Assembly: GCA_965206355.1 (NCBI GenBank)
Contig: OZ242212.1
Coordinates: 868,001-932,000 of the forward strand
Source of the DNA: Spongiihabitans sp965206355
GTDB lineage: Bacteria > Pseudomonadota > Gammaproteobacteria > Arenicellales > Poriferihabitantaceae
DNA: 64,000 bases
Reading direction: 5' to 3'
The notes below the pieces were generated by a model. The model did no database searches and was not told where the DNA came from. It saw only the letters and a list, made by a program, of their open reading frames with translations. The translations under genes were made by a program, and so were the position numbers. Of this stretch, positions 8,888-18,154 are shown piece by piece; positions within the stretch are counted from its first letter, which is position 1; each line of letters starts with the position of its first letter.

Positions 8888-10072
8888 TCAGGTAACCAGC
8901 TCAGCGACTCGCTGATTTATGTTCTCCAGACCGTTTAATAATTCCCCCGCGCCGGAGCTTGATGGTAGCGGTTGATGAGGTAGGAATTTTAGCGCATCAA
9001 CCATCAGTTGCGTGTTGTCAGCATATTCACCTTTCAACATTGAAACCAGACCTTGAGCGGCCGCATAATCAGCACGAATGCGTTGCTCCAGTCGGGGGGT
9101 TTCTCGGGGAACCAGAATCGCTCTTTTATTGAAGGACAGAATTTCACAAAAAGTATTATAGCCACCCATCGCCACAATGCCCGTGGCATTCGCCATCAGC
9201 ACTTCCATAGAACGGTCAAAGGTTATGGCGTTCAAGCGTGGGATATTGCGAATTCGTGTCTTAAACTGACGTTGTGCTAATTTGGACATAAAAGGGCCAA
9301 GAATAATGAGTGCCGACAACAATTCATTTGCGGCTACTTCGTAGGCGCGAATAACCCAGTCCACCATCATCTCACCATCCCCGCCACCGCCTGTGGTCAT
9401 CAACAAATAGGGCTTGTTTCTATACTCTCGGAGCAGGTAGCTATCCGCCGGAAGTTGTCGTTGCAGATAGCCCAAATAGCGCATTTTCTTACGTGTCAAT
9501 TCGGGTAACTCAATGCCCTGAATAGGATTCGCTATGGCTTCACTGCCATAAACCCAAACGTCGTCATACAGTTTGTCCAAAGCAGGCACGACCTGTTTGC
9601 GCGCCCATTCCACCTGCAAGGCTTCCGAGTCATCCATAACATCACGCAACCCCAGCACATTGATGGTACCACGCAGTTTCATCAGCTTGAGGGTTTGCGC
9701 GACCTCGCCACGTAACCCCAATGGTTCCTTATCAACTAAGAATATATCAGGGGCATAAATTTCTGCGGTATGCTGAATGATGGAAGCGCGTATCGCCAGT
9801 GTTTGATTGATATCAACATGTAGCTCCAAGGAAGTGTAATCACCATTTCGTAATTTGACAACGCCCGGAATACAAATAAAATCAACCCGCGCCTTGAAAT
9901 CAAATTGACCGATAATCGGCGAACCGGAAAGAATCAAGACCGACATGCCCTTATAGGCATCGACCAGCGAATGTGCAATCGCCCGGCATCGCCGCAAATG
10001 CCCCAAACCAAAACTATCATGACTATACATTAAAACTTTCGCATTCTGTAACCGCTCTAGTGGTTGTGCCAT
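8888..10072 (-). CDS. COG4671-like glycosyltransferase
   Basis: A 394-residue relative of the neighbouring minus-strand gene. It has SHDSFGLGHLRRCRAIAHSL at the N terminus (the GLGHxxR loop), LMTTGGGGDGE between the two lobes, and IVAMGGYNTFCEIL followed by LVPRETPRLEQRIRA in the donor site. The pair probably arose by duplication: both share the GHLxR and GGYNT landmarks and a similar length. It is the first gene of the minus arm; 123 bp of AT-rich DNA separate its start from an IS remnant. Function is predicted only at family level. Confidence 0.82.
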   Translation of the reverse strand: MAQPLERLQNAKVLMYSHDSFGLGHLRRCRAIAHSLVDAYKGMSVLILSGSPIIGQFDFKARVDFICIPGVVKLRNGDYTSLELHVDINQTLAIRASIIQHTAEIYAPDIFLVDKEPLGLRGEVAQTLKLMKLRGTINVLGLRDVMDDSEALQVEWARKQVVPALDKLYDDVWVYGSEAIANPIQGIELPELTRKKMRYLGYLQRQLPADSYLLREYRNKPYLLMTTGGGGDGEMMVDWVIRAYEVAANELLSALIILGPFMSKLAQRQFKTRIRNIPRLNAITFDRSMEVLMANATGIVAMGGYNTFCEILSFNKRAILVPRETPRLEQRIRADYAAAQGLVSMLKGEYADNTQLMVDALKFLPHQPLPSSSGAGELLNGLENINQRVAELVT

Positions 10073-10239
10073 AGTATTATGAGTGTAAATTAGTGGGTAA
10101 AATTGTCGGGTAACTGTAACTGATTAGCGATAATAAAACAGAATATTAAAACACCATCTACCAAACACTTCGCGAACGATGCCAATAAAAAAGACGGGGC
10201 TGTCCTAGTTAACACTTAAAGAGTACTATCTTGGGATCA

Positions 10240-10980
10240 ATGAGAAAGAGTCGTTTAAGCCGTTACAAACAAGGTCGTTTTATCGAGCATTTTGTGTCGG
10301 GTTCAACAGCCCGAACAGCGGCATCAATGGTTGGTGTCAACAAGTCTAGAGGTTTTTGACGGAGAAATTGAAGTGGATGAAAGTTATTTTGAGACCTTTG
10401 CACGGAAGATGATTTCGCTTTCAGGCAAGGCAAAAACGCACGGAATGAGGGAGTTTATGCTTATAAATGACCGATTGAGTACGATTTTAACGCAGCATGC
10501 GGGTGAAATGGCTTTCGTGCAAAGGTCTCATTTTGGTGGTCGTTGCAAAGGCCAACGAGGGCGCGGTGCTGCAGGTAAAATCCCTGTATTTGGCTTGTTA
10601 AAGCGAGGTGGCAAGGTCTATACGAAGGTTATGTCCGATGCTTCTGTAGCGACCCTGCCCCGATTATTGAGCGTAAGTTCATCCCTGACAGTATTGTTTA
10701 TTCTGACTGCTGGAGAGGTTATAATATGCTGGATGCTATTGATTTCAAGCACCATCGCATCAACCATTCCAAACGCTTTGTCAACCAGCGGAATCACATC
10801 AACGGTATCGAGAATTTTTGGAACCGGGCAAAGCGTCATAATGCACAAATTCAACGGTGTGCCCAAGGCACATTTTGGGCTATATTTGAAGGAATGTGAG
10901 TGGCGTTTTAACAACAGCGATCCAACATCTCAATTATTGCAATTAAGACAATGGGTTAAAGCGTATTTAAACGAATTATC
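10240..10980 (+). pseudogene. IS1016-group transposase, broken
   Basis: The N-terminal part reads MRKSRLSRYKQGR...TARTAASMVGVNKS and then hits a stop, because about 75 bp present in the 59.9-kb copy (encoding the end of the helix-turn-helix region) are deleted. The catalytic domain resumes in another frame with VFDGEIEVDESYF, is interrupted in frame by the MITE, continues as GKIPVFGLLKRGGKVYTK, and then shifts frame again near 10655. The end (KFNGVPKAHFGLYLKECEWRFNNSD) is recognisable. Three independent lesions make activity very unlikely. Confidence 0.9.
10391..10529 (+). repeat. MITE, complete 139-bp copy inside the IS1016 transposase
   Basis: It is bounded by perfect 14-bp inverted repeats GAGACCTTTGCACG and CGTGCAAAGGTCTC and flanked by the 5-bp duplication ATTTT. 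Element plus duplication is 144 bp, exactly 48 codons, and the interior is open in the transposase frame, so the local reading frame continues through it from DESYF to GGRCKG. It is nearly identical to the copy at 53627-53765. Confidence 0.95.
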
Positions 10981-10992
10981 TAGGACAGCCCC

Positions 10993-11356
10993 TTGTTTTT
11001 TAACTATCTGATACCCACTGATAAGGGTTTTTAAGTGCCCTGGCTTTTGGGCTTAAAGACATCCTGATTCAATTCGTGACCGGGTGTACTTAAAGCGCGG
11101 TTTTTCAGGGAAACCATAGCCACATCACTATTTCTTCCGTTATTGGGGACAGATGACTGCCCCCGCAACACAGAGGCACTTGCTGAAAATGACTGTTTTA
11201 TTCAATTTCAAACTGATTCCTTTTCTAGCGGGAGCATCTGTAAAACCAGACAGCCGGTTGACAAACAATCGTGGATTGCTTACAACTTCGTCCCTGCTCT
11301 TTATTAACATCTGAACCATACGGACTTTAGGATAGTAAACTCGGAGAACTAAAATC
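10993..11356. other. Intergenic region, one hairpin, no gene seen
   Basis: 364 bp between the IS remnant and the aminotransferase gene. The only structure I see is a hairpin at about 11030-11057, where TTTAAG plus GCCC pairs with GGGC plus TTAAA around an 8-base loop. The last 20 bases contain GGAGAA, a good ribosome binding site for the gene at 11357. Short open frames on both strands show no recognisable product. Confidence 0.5.
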
Positions 11357-12544
11357 ATGTTGGAAAAGTTTGAAGCTTCAGCGCAAGACCCGATTATCAA
11401 GCTACTCGGAATGTATCGAGACGATCCCAGACCTGAAAAAATAGATGTCGGTGTCGGCGTTTTCAAGGATGCGAATGGGCAAACGCCCATTATGGAAGCG
11501 GTCAAAACAGCGGAACAACAATTATTTGAAATACAAACGACTAAGGCTTATGTCGGGCTCGCTGGTGATGAGCAGTTCAATAGCCAGATTGCCGATCTGG
11601 TGTTTGGGCAATCCGCTGCACGCAATCGGGTGCGGGCAGTGCAAACACCCGGTGGATGTGGTGCGCTTAGACTGTTGTCCGATATGCTGTTTCGGGTCGC
11701 GAGTAACAGCACGGTTTGGGTCAGCGATCCAACCTGGGGCAACCACTATCCGATATTTCGCCAGAGCGGATTTAACGTGGTGTCCTACCCCTATCTTGAC
11801 CGAGAAAGCAAAACCGTTGATGTTGATGCCTTGATGGAAAAGTTATCCCGCCTCGCTCAAAACGACATTGTTGTCTTACACGGTTGTTGCCATAACCCAT
11901 CAGGTGCGGAACTCAGCCCGCAGGCATGGGATGAAATTGCCCGACTCAGTGCAAAAAATGGATTCCTACCTTATGTTGATTTGGCGTACCAAGGGTTTGG
12001 GGACTCGTTGCAGGGCGATGCCTATGGCGTAAGAGCGTTGGCAGCAACGGTTGAATCTATGGTGGTTGCCAGCTCCTGCTCGAAAAACTTTGGACTTTAT
12101 CGGGAGCGGGTAGGTTGTGCGATGTTGCTGGGTAGCACCCCGGCAATATCAGACATTGCCCGAAATAACATTCTCAGTGTTGGTCGTAGTTCCTATTCTA
12201 TGCCGCCTGACCACGGTGCTGCCATTGTCGCGCGGATTCTGGCTGATAGCACATTGCGTCAATCATGGGAAGCCCAGCTTACTGATATGCGTGTGCGGAT
12301 GTTGTCCATCCGGAAAAAGTTAAGTGCGCTGTTACGAGAAAAATCCGCTTCCGATAAATGGGATTTCATTGCCGACCATCGAGGTATGTTTTCACTGCTC
12401 GTCCTCGATGATCAACAGGTTGATCGTCTGCGCGATGATTATGCGGTTTATGCGGTAGCGGGCGGACGTATCAACATTGCCGGAATCAAAGATGATGAGC
12501 AGTTGCAACAATTTGCTAATGCGCTGGTGGCAGTCACCGCCTAG
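11357..12544 (+). CDS. tyrB: Aromatic/aspartate aminotransferase
   Basis: Class I PLP-dependent aminotransferase of 395 residues, the usual length for AspC/TyrB. The start reads MLEKFEASAQDPIIKL, close to the family. The N-terminal sequence DVGVGVFKDANG, the segment NPSGAELSPQAWDEI, and the PLP-lysine region SCSKNFGLYRERVG (the Lys in SKNFG forms the Schiff base) are all present. It transfers amino groups between 2-oxoglutarate and aspartate, tyrosine or phenylalanine; TyrB versus AspC cannot be separated by eye. GGAGAA lies before the ATG. Its last codons and downstream hairpin form the first unit of a fourfold tandem repeat. Confidence 0.88.
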   Translation: MLEKFEASAQDPIIKLLGMYRDDPRPEKIDVGVGVFKDANGQTPIMEAVKTAEQQLFEIQTTKAYVGLAGDEQFNSQIADLVFGQSAARNRVRAVQTPGGCGALRLLSDMLFRVASNSTVWVSDPTWGNHYPIFRQSGFNVVSYPYLDRESKTVDVDALMEKLSRLAQNDIVVLHGCCHNPSGAELSPQAWDEIARLSAKNGFLPYVDLAYQGFGDSLQGDAYGVRALAATVESMVVASSCSKNFGLYRERVGCAMLLGSTPAISDIARNNILSVGRSSYSMPPDHGAAIVARILADSTLRQSWEAQLTDMRVRMLSIRKKLSALLREKSASDKWDFIADHRGMFSLLVLDDQQVDRLRDDYAVYAVAGGRINIAGIKDDEQLQQFANALVAVTA

Positions 12545-12681
12545 CCCTTTTTGATTTGCTAATGCGCTGGTGGCAGTCACCGCCTAGCCCTTTTTGATTT
12601 GCTAATGCGCTGGTGGCAGTCGCCACCTAGCCCTTTTTGATTTGCTAATGCGCTGGTGGTAGTCGCCACCTAGCCTTTTTC
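12512..12681 (+). terminator. Fourfold tandem repeat of gene end plus terminator-like hairpin
   Basis: Four consecutive units of 43 bp begin at 12512, 12555, 12598 and 12641. Unit 1 contains the last codons and stop of the aminotransferase gene. Each unit has a hairpin followed by TAGCC and a run of five T. In units 1 and 2 the stem is GGTG/CACC; in unit 3 it is a perfect GGTGGC-AGTC-GCCACC; unit 4 keeps pairing through a G-T. The stem-plus-T-run form fits rho-independent termination on the + strand. Confidence 0.8.
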
Positions 12682-12786
12682 GTTGTCAGTACGAACACGA
12701 AAAACGCGAATAACACGGAAATGCGTGTTATTCAATTTTTTTATGCGCTAACTTTAGCGTAGTTAATCAGCCGATATGGGAGTGAA

Positions 12787-12862
<76 letters not shown>

Positions 12863-12975
12863 ATTTTTCGCAATATTTCGGATAATGATGCAGGAGTGCA
12901 TTATAAGAGCGACAACCGTTTTGGTCTATGTAGAATTGATGTAAATTAGTTGATATATGTACTCGGACATAAAAA

Positions 12976-13563
12976 ATGACTGAATTTGGCGCACTAAATA
13001 CGCAGGATTTTCAAACTACACTCTACCCGCAGCTTAATCACAGGCTTAAATCAACACCTTGGAACAGTAGCGCATCTGAGGCACATGGTCTGCTCACTGG
13101 TTTGGTCTGTCGTGGCATCACTGCTCGGGAGATCGTCAACAAAATGTATTTGTTGAAAATTTCCGATACTGAAGATGTTGCTGTGCTGACAGCACTATTT
13201 GATTTAATTCTGCGTGATCTGCAATCCGATGAACTGACATTTAATATCTTGTTACCCGATGATCAGGCGGGCACGATTCAAAAGGCGGATGAGATTTCTA
13301 ATTGGTGCACCGGTTATTTACAGGGCTTTTACCATGACGGCGAAACCGCAATTCGTGAAAGCAGTGCGACCGTGCAGGAACTGATTCAGGATATATTTGA
13401 CATCACCCGAGTAGCACTTGAGTATGTTGAAGAAGAGAGTGATGACGATCAGAAATCATTGGTTGAAATAGAAGAATATTTGCGCGTGGCTATTCCCGTA
13501 ATTTATGATGAAGTCGCCGACAAGCGTTCAGATTCAACCGCGCCAGGCAGTGCAAACCATTGA
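12976..13563 (+). CDS. ygfB: YgfB/YecA family protein (UPF0149)
   Basis: A 195-residue all-helical protein of the UPF0149 family. Conserved features are SEAHGLLTGLVCRG near residues 35-48, LLPDDQAGTIQKADEISNWCTGYLQGF in the middle, and VALEYVEEESDDDQKSLVEIEEYLRVAIPVIYDE near the end. In Pseudomonas and E. coli relatives it precedes pepP and ubiH, as here. In P. aeruginosa YgfB has been linked to regulation of ampDh3 and beta-lactam resistance; whether that applies here is unknown. Its stop lies 13 bp before the pepP start. Confidence 0.9.
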   Translation: MTEFGALNTQDFQTTLYPQLNHRLKSTPWNSSASEAHGLLTGLVCRGITAREIVNKMYLLKISDTEDVAVLTALFDLILRDLQSDELTFNILLPDDQAGTIQKADEISNWCTGYLQGFYHDGETAIRESSATVQELIQDIFDITRVALEYVEEESDDDQKSLVEIEEYLRVAIPVIYDEVADKRSDSTAPGSANH

Positions 13564-13576
13564 TAACACATATACT

Positions 13577-14878
13577 ATGACCACCAACATTTACCAACGC
13601 CGCCGTCAGGATTTGATGCACTTTATCGTTGACGGCATTGCCATTATCACCACCGCACCCCATCAAACGCGCAACGGTGACGTGCTTTTTCAATTTCGCC
13701 CGGACAGTGATTTTTATTATCTGACCGGTTTCCCCGAACCCGATGCGATAGCTGTGTTCATCGCAGAGCGGGCGGAAGGCGAGTTTTTGTTATTTTGTCG
13801 GGAAAAAGATTCGACTAAAGAGCTGTGGGATGGTCGTCGTATTGGGCTTGAACAAGCGGTCTCCGAATATGGTGCAGATCAGGCCTTTCCTGTCAGCCAA
13901 CTGGCGCAGAAACTGCCGGAATTACTGAACAATCATGATAAGGTGTACACCATGATGGGGCGTTACCCTGATTTTGACTGTGAATTATTGAGCTGCATCA
14001 ATACCGTGCGCGGTGGTCGCCGTTCTGGTGATCATGCTCCGAGTGAATACATTGATTTGCGGCATATCCTCCACGAAATGCGTATTATCAAGCACAAAGA
14101 TGAAGTTAATATCATGCGTAGCGCAGCAAGACTGTCCGCAGCCGCCCACAAACGCGCCATGCAAGTTACCCGCCCGGGCAAATTTGAATATCAGGTGCAG
14201 GCAGAAATAGAGTGTGCGTTTCGTCTTGGTGGTAGCCAGTATAATGCCTATCCGTCTATCGTTGCTGGTGGCGCTAATGCCTGTATTCTTCATTATGTAG
14301 CGAACAATTGTCCGTTGCACGATGGCGATTTATTGTTGATTGATGCTGGTGCGGAGGTGGATTGCTATGCCGCAGACATCACTCGGACTTTCCCGGTCAA
14401 TGGCAAATACAGTGCCGAACAAAAAGCGTTATACGACATTGTGCTTGTCGCACAAAAAGCGGCCATCAATGCGGTTAAACCTAATAACCGTGTAGTTGCC
14501 TATCATGAAGCAGCCATTCGCGTGCTGACCGAGGGGCTGGTTGATATTGGACTGTTGCATGGAGAGATTAACGAGCTCATTGAAACCGAGGCATATCAAC
14601 CCTTTTATATGCATCGAACCGGACATTGGCTAGGGATGGATGTGCACGATGTCGGCGATTACAAACTGGATGAACAATGGCGTATCTTGGAAGCAGGGAT
14701 GATGCTAACTGTTGAACCCGGACTGTATATTGCGGCTAACAGCGATGTTGATCCTAAATGGCATAACATCGGTATACGCATTGAAGACGATGTTTATGTT
14801 ACCCGACATGGCAACGAAATACTTTCCAAAGATGCACCTAAAGAAACCCGTGACATAGAAGCCTTGATGGCGGGGTGA
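13577..14878 (+). CDS. pepP: Xaa-Pro aminopeptidase
   Basis: Aminopeptidase P, a dinuclear-metal M24 enzyme that removes N-terminal residues before proline. From the ATG at 13577 it has 433 residues, close to E. coli PepP (441). The creatinase-like N-terminal domain starts YQRRRQDLMHFI. The pita-bread domain shows metal ligands in LLIDAGAEVDCYAADITRTFPV (two Asp), MHRTGHWLGMDVHDVG (His) and the Glu residues in TVEPGLYI and IRIEDDVYV. An upstream in-frame start at 13505 would overlap ygfB and lacks homology. It is part of the ygfB-pepP-ubiH-ubiI block. Confidence 0.95.
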   Translation: MTTNIYQRRRQDLMHFIVDGIAIITTAPHQTRNGDVLFQFRPDSDFYYLTGFPEPDAIAVFIAERAEGEFLLFCREKDSTKELWDGRRIGLEQAVSEYGADQAFPVSQLAQKLPELLNNHDKVYTMMGRYPDFDCELLSCINTVRGGRRSGDHAPSEYIDLRHILHEMRIIKHKDEVNIMRSAARLSAAAHKRAMQVTRPGKFEYQVQAEIECAFRLGGSQYNAYPSIVAGGANACILHYVANNCPLHDGDLLLIDAGAEVDCYAADITRTFPVNGKYSAEQKALYDIVLVAQKAAINAVKPNNRVVAYHEAAIRVLTEGLVDIGLLHGEINELIETEAYQPFYMHRTGHWLGMDVHDVGDYKLDEQWRILEAGMMLTVEPGLYIAANSDVDPKWHNIGIRIEDDVYVTRHGNEILSKDAPKETRDIEALMAG

Positions 14879-14888
14879 TGGCAGCATA

Positions 14889-16223
14889 ATGATAGTGGCA
14901 AAGCATTCTGGCAACCACACCGAAGCCGTTGATGAGACGGACATCATCATCATCGGCGGTGGTTTGGTGGGAGCCAGCCTTGCGGTTGCTCTTAAACCGA
15001 GCGGCAGGAATGTGTTGCTGGTTGAATCGGTTCATCCTCAGTCTGACCGGCAACCGAGTTATGATGAACGTACTGTGGCACTGACCCACAGCGCAAAACT
15101 GATTTTCAGTGCGATGGGTGTCTGGGAAAATATCCAAGCTATTCAAGCACAGCCTATTTTAGATATTCATATATCAAATCGCGGTCATTTTGGACAAACT
15201 CATCTGTCCCATAAAGATGCCCGAACCGATGCATTAGGTTATGTCGTGCCGACCAGAGTGCTAGGAAAAGTCTTGTGGGCGCAATTAACCCGACATCGAA
15301 ATACTCGTATTGCCTGCCCTGCACATGCAAAAAATTTGCAACAACACCCCGATTTTTGTTCGCTGGAAATCATCCATGCTGGCACCAGCAAACGCATCAA
15401 TGCAAAGCTGGTGGTTGTGGCAGATGGTGGCAGATCATCGCTTACGCAACAATGGCAGGACAAGACACAAACCGACACCCAAACCCGTACTCAAACCATC
15501 GACTACGCACAATCTGCCGTGTTATGTCTGGTTACCACAGATCGACCGCATAATGGACGCGCATACGAACGCTTTACCGTTGAGGGACCGCTGGCATTGT
15601 TACCCGCAAGTAGTGATGCCGATAGGGGCAAACACCGCTATGCTGTGGTGTGGACTACCGCGCAATGTCATGTTGCATCACGGATGTCTTTAGCCGATGA
15701 TGAGTTTGTTGCCTCCCTACAAGACAGCTTCGGTGATCGTGCCGGAAACTTCAGCAATCCCTCACCGCGCACTGATTATCCGCTCCAACGCGCAACCTTA
15801 TCCAACCCAGCCAGCGGACGGGTTATCATTATCGGTAACGCTGCCCATACCGTACATCCAGTGGCAGGACAAGGGTTTAATCTCGGCTTGCGCGATGTTG
15901 CCGAACTTGCTGAAATTATTTTTAATCTGGCAGATTCGGCAACAGCTTCAGCACCAGCAAAGTCAGAATTAGGTGGTACATCAATGATCAATGCCTATAT
16001 GCAGTCGCGCCGGCGCGATACCGAGATGGTCAACAGATTCACGCATGCTTTAATTGAGGTTTTTTCCAACGACTCAAAAGCCTTGGGTTTTATCCGCAAT
16101 GTTGGACTTAACGCTATGGAACATTGCCCGCCTGCCAGGCGGTTTTTATTAAAACGAACGATGGGACTTGCCGGCAGGCAATCGAAGTTGGCACTGGGCA
16201 TTCCATTAGACGACTGCCATTAG
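14889..16223 (+). CDS. ubiH: 2-octaprenyl-6-methoxyphenol hydroxylase
   Basis: FAD-dependent monooxygenase of ubiquinone ring hydroxylation. The N-terminal dinucleotide-binding motif is IIIGGGLVGASLAVAL near residues 18-33, and YDERTVALTHSAK follows in the usual place. The FAD ribityl motif reads IIGNAAHTVHPVAGQGFNLGLRD, with the Asn seen in UbiH proteins instead of the Asp found in UbiI. Length is 444 residues, somewhat longer than E. coli UbiH (392), because of an extended N terminus and a Thr/Gln-rich insert near 190. Eleven bases separate it from pepP, so it belongs to the same transcript. Confidence 0.93.
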   Translation: MIVAKHSGNHTEAVDETDIIIIGGGLVGASLAVALKPSGRNVLLVESVHPQSDRQPSYDERTVALTHSAKLIFSAMGVWENIQAIQAQPILDIHISNRGHFGQTHLSHKDARTDALGYVVPTRVLGKVLWAQLTRHRNTRIACPAHAKNLQQHPDFCSLEIIHAGTSKRINAKLVVVADGGRSSLTQQWQDKTQTDTQTRTQTIDYAQSAVLCLVTTDRPHNGRAYERFTVEGPLALLPASSDADRGKHRYAVVWTTAQCHVASRMSLADDEFVASLQDSFGDRAGNFSNPSPRTDYPLQRATLSNPASGRVIIIGNAAHTVHPVAGQGFNLGLRDVAELAEIIFNLADSATASAPAKSELGGTSMINAYMQSRRRDTEMVNRFTHALIEVFSNDSKALGFIRNVGLNAMEHCPPARRFLLKRTMGLAGRQSKLALGIPLDDCH

Positions 16224-16296
16224 GCGAGCAGATGATACGAACAGACTATGACCATCAATCAGCGACAAACTGCATCATCAAAAAACGAGACTGAAC

Positions 16297-17523
16297 ATGC
16301 CAAATAAATCTGCTCCCCAGTTTGATGTCAGTTTTGACGTGGTCATTATCGGTGCCGGAATGGTTGGCGCGACCGCAGCCTGCTTATTTGCCAAACAAGG
16401 TTTACGAGTCGGATTGCTTGACAGCCAGCATTTAGCCGAATGGGAAAACGACACAAGTTACCCTCGAGTCAGTGCCATCAACATCGCATCATTGCACATT
16501 TTTCAGGCATTAGGCGTGTGGCAGAGCATCTGCGACAAACGCATCAGTCGCTATGATGCCATGCAGGTCTGGGAGGAAAATAGTAATGCCGCCATTGCCT
16601 TTGATGCCCAGTCATTGGCTCAGCAACAACTCGGCTTCATCATCGAAAACAACGTCATCATCAGTAGCTTAAAGGAGAAACTGCGCCAAAACTACAATGT
16701 ATCCATCATGGAGAATACGGTATTATCACAGCGACAAATCCATAAAGACAAATTGCTGTTGCTCACAAAAGACGGCAAATCACTTGAATGCAGCTTGTTG
16801 GTAGGTGCCGATGGTATACACTCAAAAGTCCGTCAAATATGTGACATTGATACCACTGTTTTCGATTATGAGCAGGATGCCATTATTACCCGCGTAACCA
16901 CCGAAAAATCCCACCAGAAAACCGCCCGACAAAGTTTTGTGCCGAGCGGCACGGTAGCCATGTTGCCGTTACAAGACGGCAGATGTTCCGTAGTCTGGTC
17001 GTGCGATCGTGACCACGCCAATCATCTCATCAACTTATCCGCCGAGGCATTTTGTACCGCCTTATTCGACTATTTTGCGCAACATCTCGGGCGCATAACA
17101 CAATGTGACGAAAGACTACGCTTCCCACTGCAACAATATCACGCCACCCACTATATTGCTAAATATACCGCATTGGCAGGGGATGCTGCTCATATAACGC
17201 ACCCATTGGCAGGACTCGGTGCCAACATTGGATTTATGGATGTCGCTGCTCTCGCCGAAGTCGTTGAAACTGCCCGTGCCCGAGGACAAAATATCTCAAA
17301 CCACACCGTCCTTCGCCGCTACGAACGCTGGCGTAAAGGCGAAAATTCGCTGGTATTAGCAATGATGAAAGGTTTCAAAACCATCTTTGAACAACCCCAG
17401 CAGCCCATAAAAGTCGCCAGACATTTCGGTATCAATTTAGCCGATCAGATTCCCTCATTAAAAACACAGCTCGCAAAATACGCTATGGGACTGTCTGGTG
17501 ATTTGCCTAAAATTTGTCAATAA
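16297..17523 (+). CDS. ubiI: UbiI/VisC-type ubiquinone hydroxylase
   Basis: Second FAD monooxygenase of the ubiquinone pathway, 408 residues. The FAD/NADH motif VVIIGAGMVGATAACLFAKQG is near residues 14-34 and the GD-type FAD motif LAGDAAHITHPLAGLGANIGFMD near 290-312. It is paralogous to the preceding gene, and the ubiH-ubiI order is conserved in gammaproteobacteria, which favours C5 hydroxylation (UbiI). UbiF or another paralogue cannot be excluded by eye. It ends the operon; the 257 bp that follow hold no recognised gene. Confidence 0.88.
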   Translation: MPNKSAPQFDVSFDVVIIGAGMVGATAACLFAKQGLRVGLLDSQHLAEWENDTSYPRVSAINIASLHIFQALGVWQSICDKRISRYDAMQVWEENSNAAIAFDAQSLAQQQLGFIIENNVIISSLKEKLRQNYNVSIMENTVLSQRQIHKDKLLLLTKDGKSLECSLLVGADGIHSKVRQICDIDTTVFDYEQDAIITRVTTEKSHQKTARQSFVPSGTVAMLPLQDGRCSVVWSCDRDHANHLINLSAEAFCTALFDYFAQHLGRITQCDERLRFPLQQYHATHYIAKYTALAGDAAHITHPLAGLGANIGFMDVAALAEVVETARARGQNISNHTVLRRYERWRKGENSLVLAMMKGFKTIFEQPQQPIKVARHFGINLADQIPSLKTQLAKYAMGLSGDLPKICQ

Positions 17524-17780
17524 AGCCTGCGCATAAATTATATCTGCTTTTTGGTGTGGGCATAATATTTTTGGGGTGAAGGCAGAAGCAATGTAACGGC
17601 AATTTTCGGCTTGAGCTATGTCCGTCAAATCAGCAAAGCAAATAATGAAATGACAATTAGAGACGCACCCATAGACAAAACAGACCATTAGTGATCAATG
17701 AACAATTTAATCTAAATTGCTCCTAAAATGGATGCAATGAAAAATTCAGAAAATCTATCTATTCTCCACAATGGCTAACA

Positions 17781-18005
17781 TTGATTGACCGGTTGGTGCA
17801 ACATAAGAGACAAGCTAATTTGAGCCGACAACAACTTGCTCATAATATCGGCGTGGTGCATTCCCTTATCGGCAAGATTGAAAAAGGTGAGCGCCGATTA
17901 GACTCGATAGAACTTGTTCTGTATCGCCAAGCCATGAATGCTGACCCTTGTGATTTAATCAATCTCATTCGGAAAGATATACAGGGGATAGATTGGCAGG
18001 GATAA
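17781..18005 (+). CDS. Small XRE-type HTH protein, 5' end uncertain
   Basis: A 74-residue helix-turn-helix protein: ANLSRQQLAHNIGVVHSLIGKIEKGERRLDSIEL matches the XRE/Cro fold. The only start available in frame is TTG at 17781. Homology-like sequence (KSIYSPQWLTLIDRL) continues upstream of this TTG without an ATG, while an ATG at 17737 lies in another frame (MKNSENLSIL). This suggests a one-base frameshift in the 5' part, or a non-canonical start. It probably binds DNA as a small regulator; its target is unknown. It stands alone between ubiI and fur. Confidence 0.65.
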   Translation: MIDRLVQHKRQANLSRQQLAHNIGVVHSLIGKIEKGERRLDSIELVLYRQAMNADPCDLINLIRKDIQGIDWQG

Positions 18006-18154
18006 CCGCTTATGAATTGGCAATACCAATCAATCCCGTACTCCACTCATCCATTATTTTCTGTGATCTCCGTGTCAACATCTTTTCAGGAAAAATCATT
18101 ATTCACCCTTGCAGATCATAATTCGTCATTGATATTTCTGCTACAATATCCGCT

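Larger units (their letters stand above)
10196..10992 (+). mobile_element. Decayed IS1595-family (IS1016-group) element
   Basis: The ends are GGGGCTGTCCTAG (from 10196) and CTAGGACAGCCCC (to 10992), an imperfect inverted pair shared with the intact copy at 59859-60576. The interior matches that copy but has lost about 75 bp of the transposase gene, carries a MITE at 10391-10529 and has at least one further frameshift. No clear 8-bp target duplication remains, so the flanks have probably changed since insertion. Confidence 0.88.
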
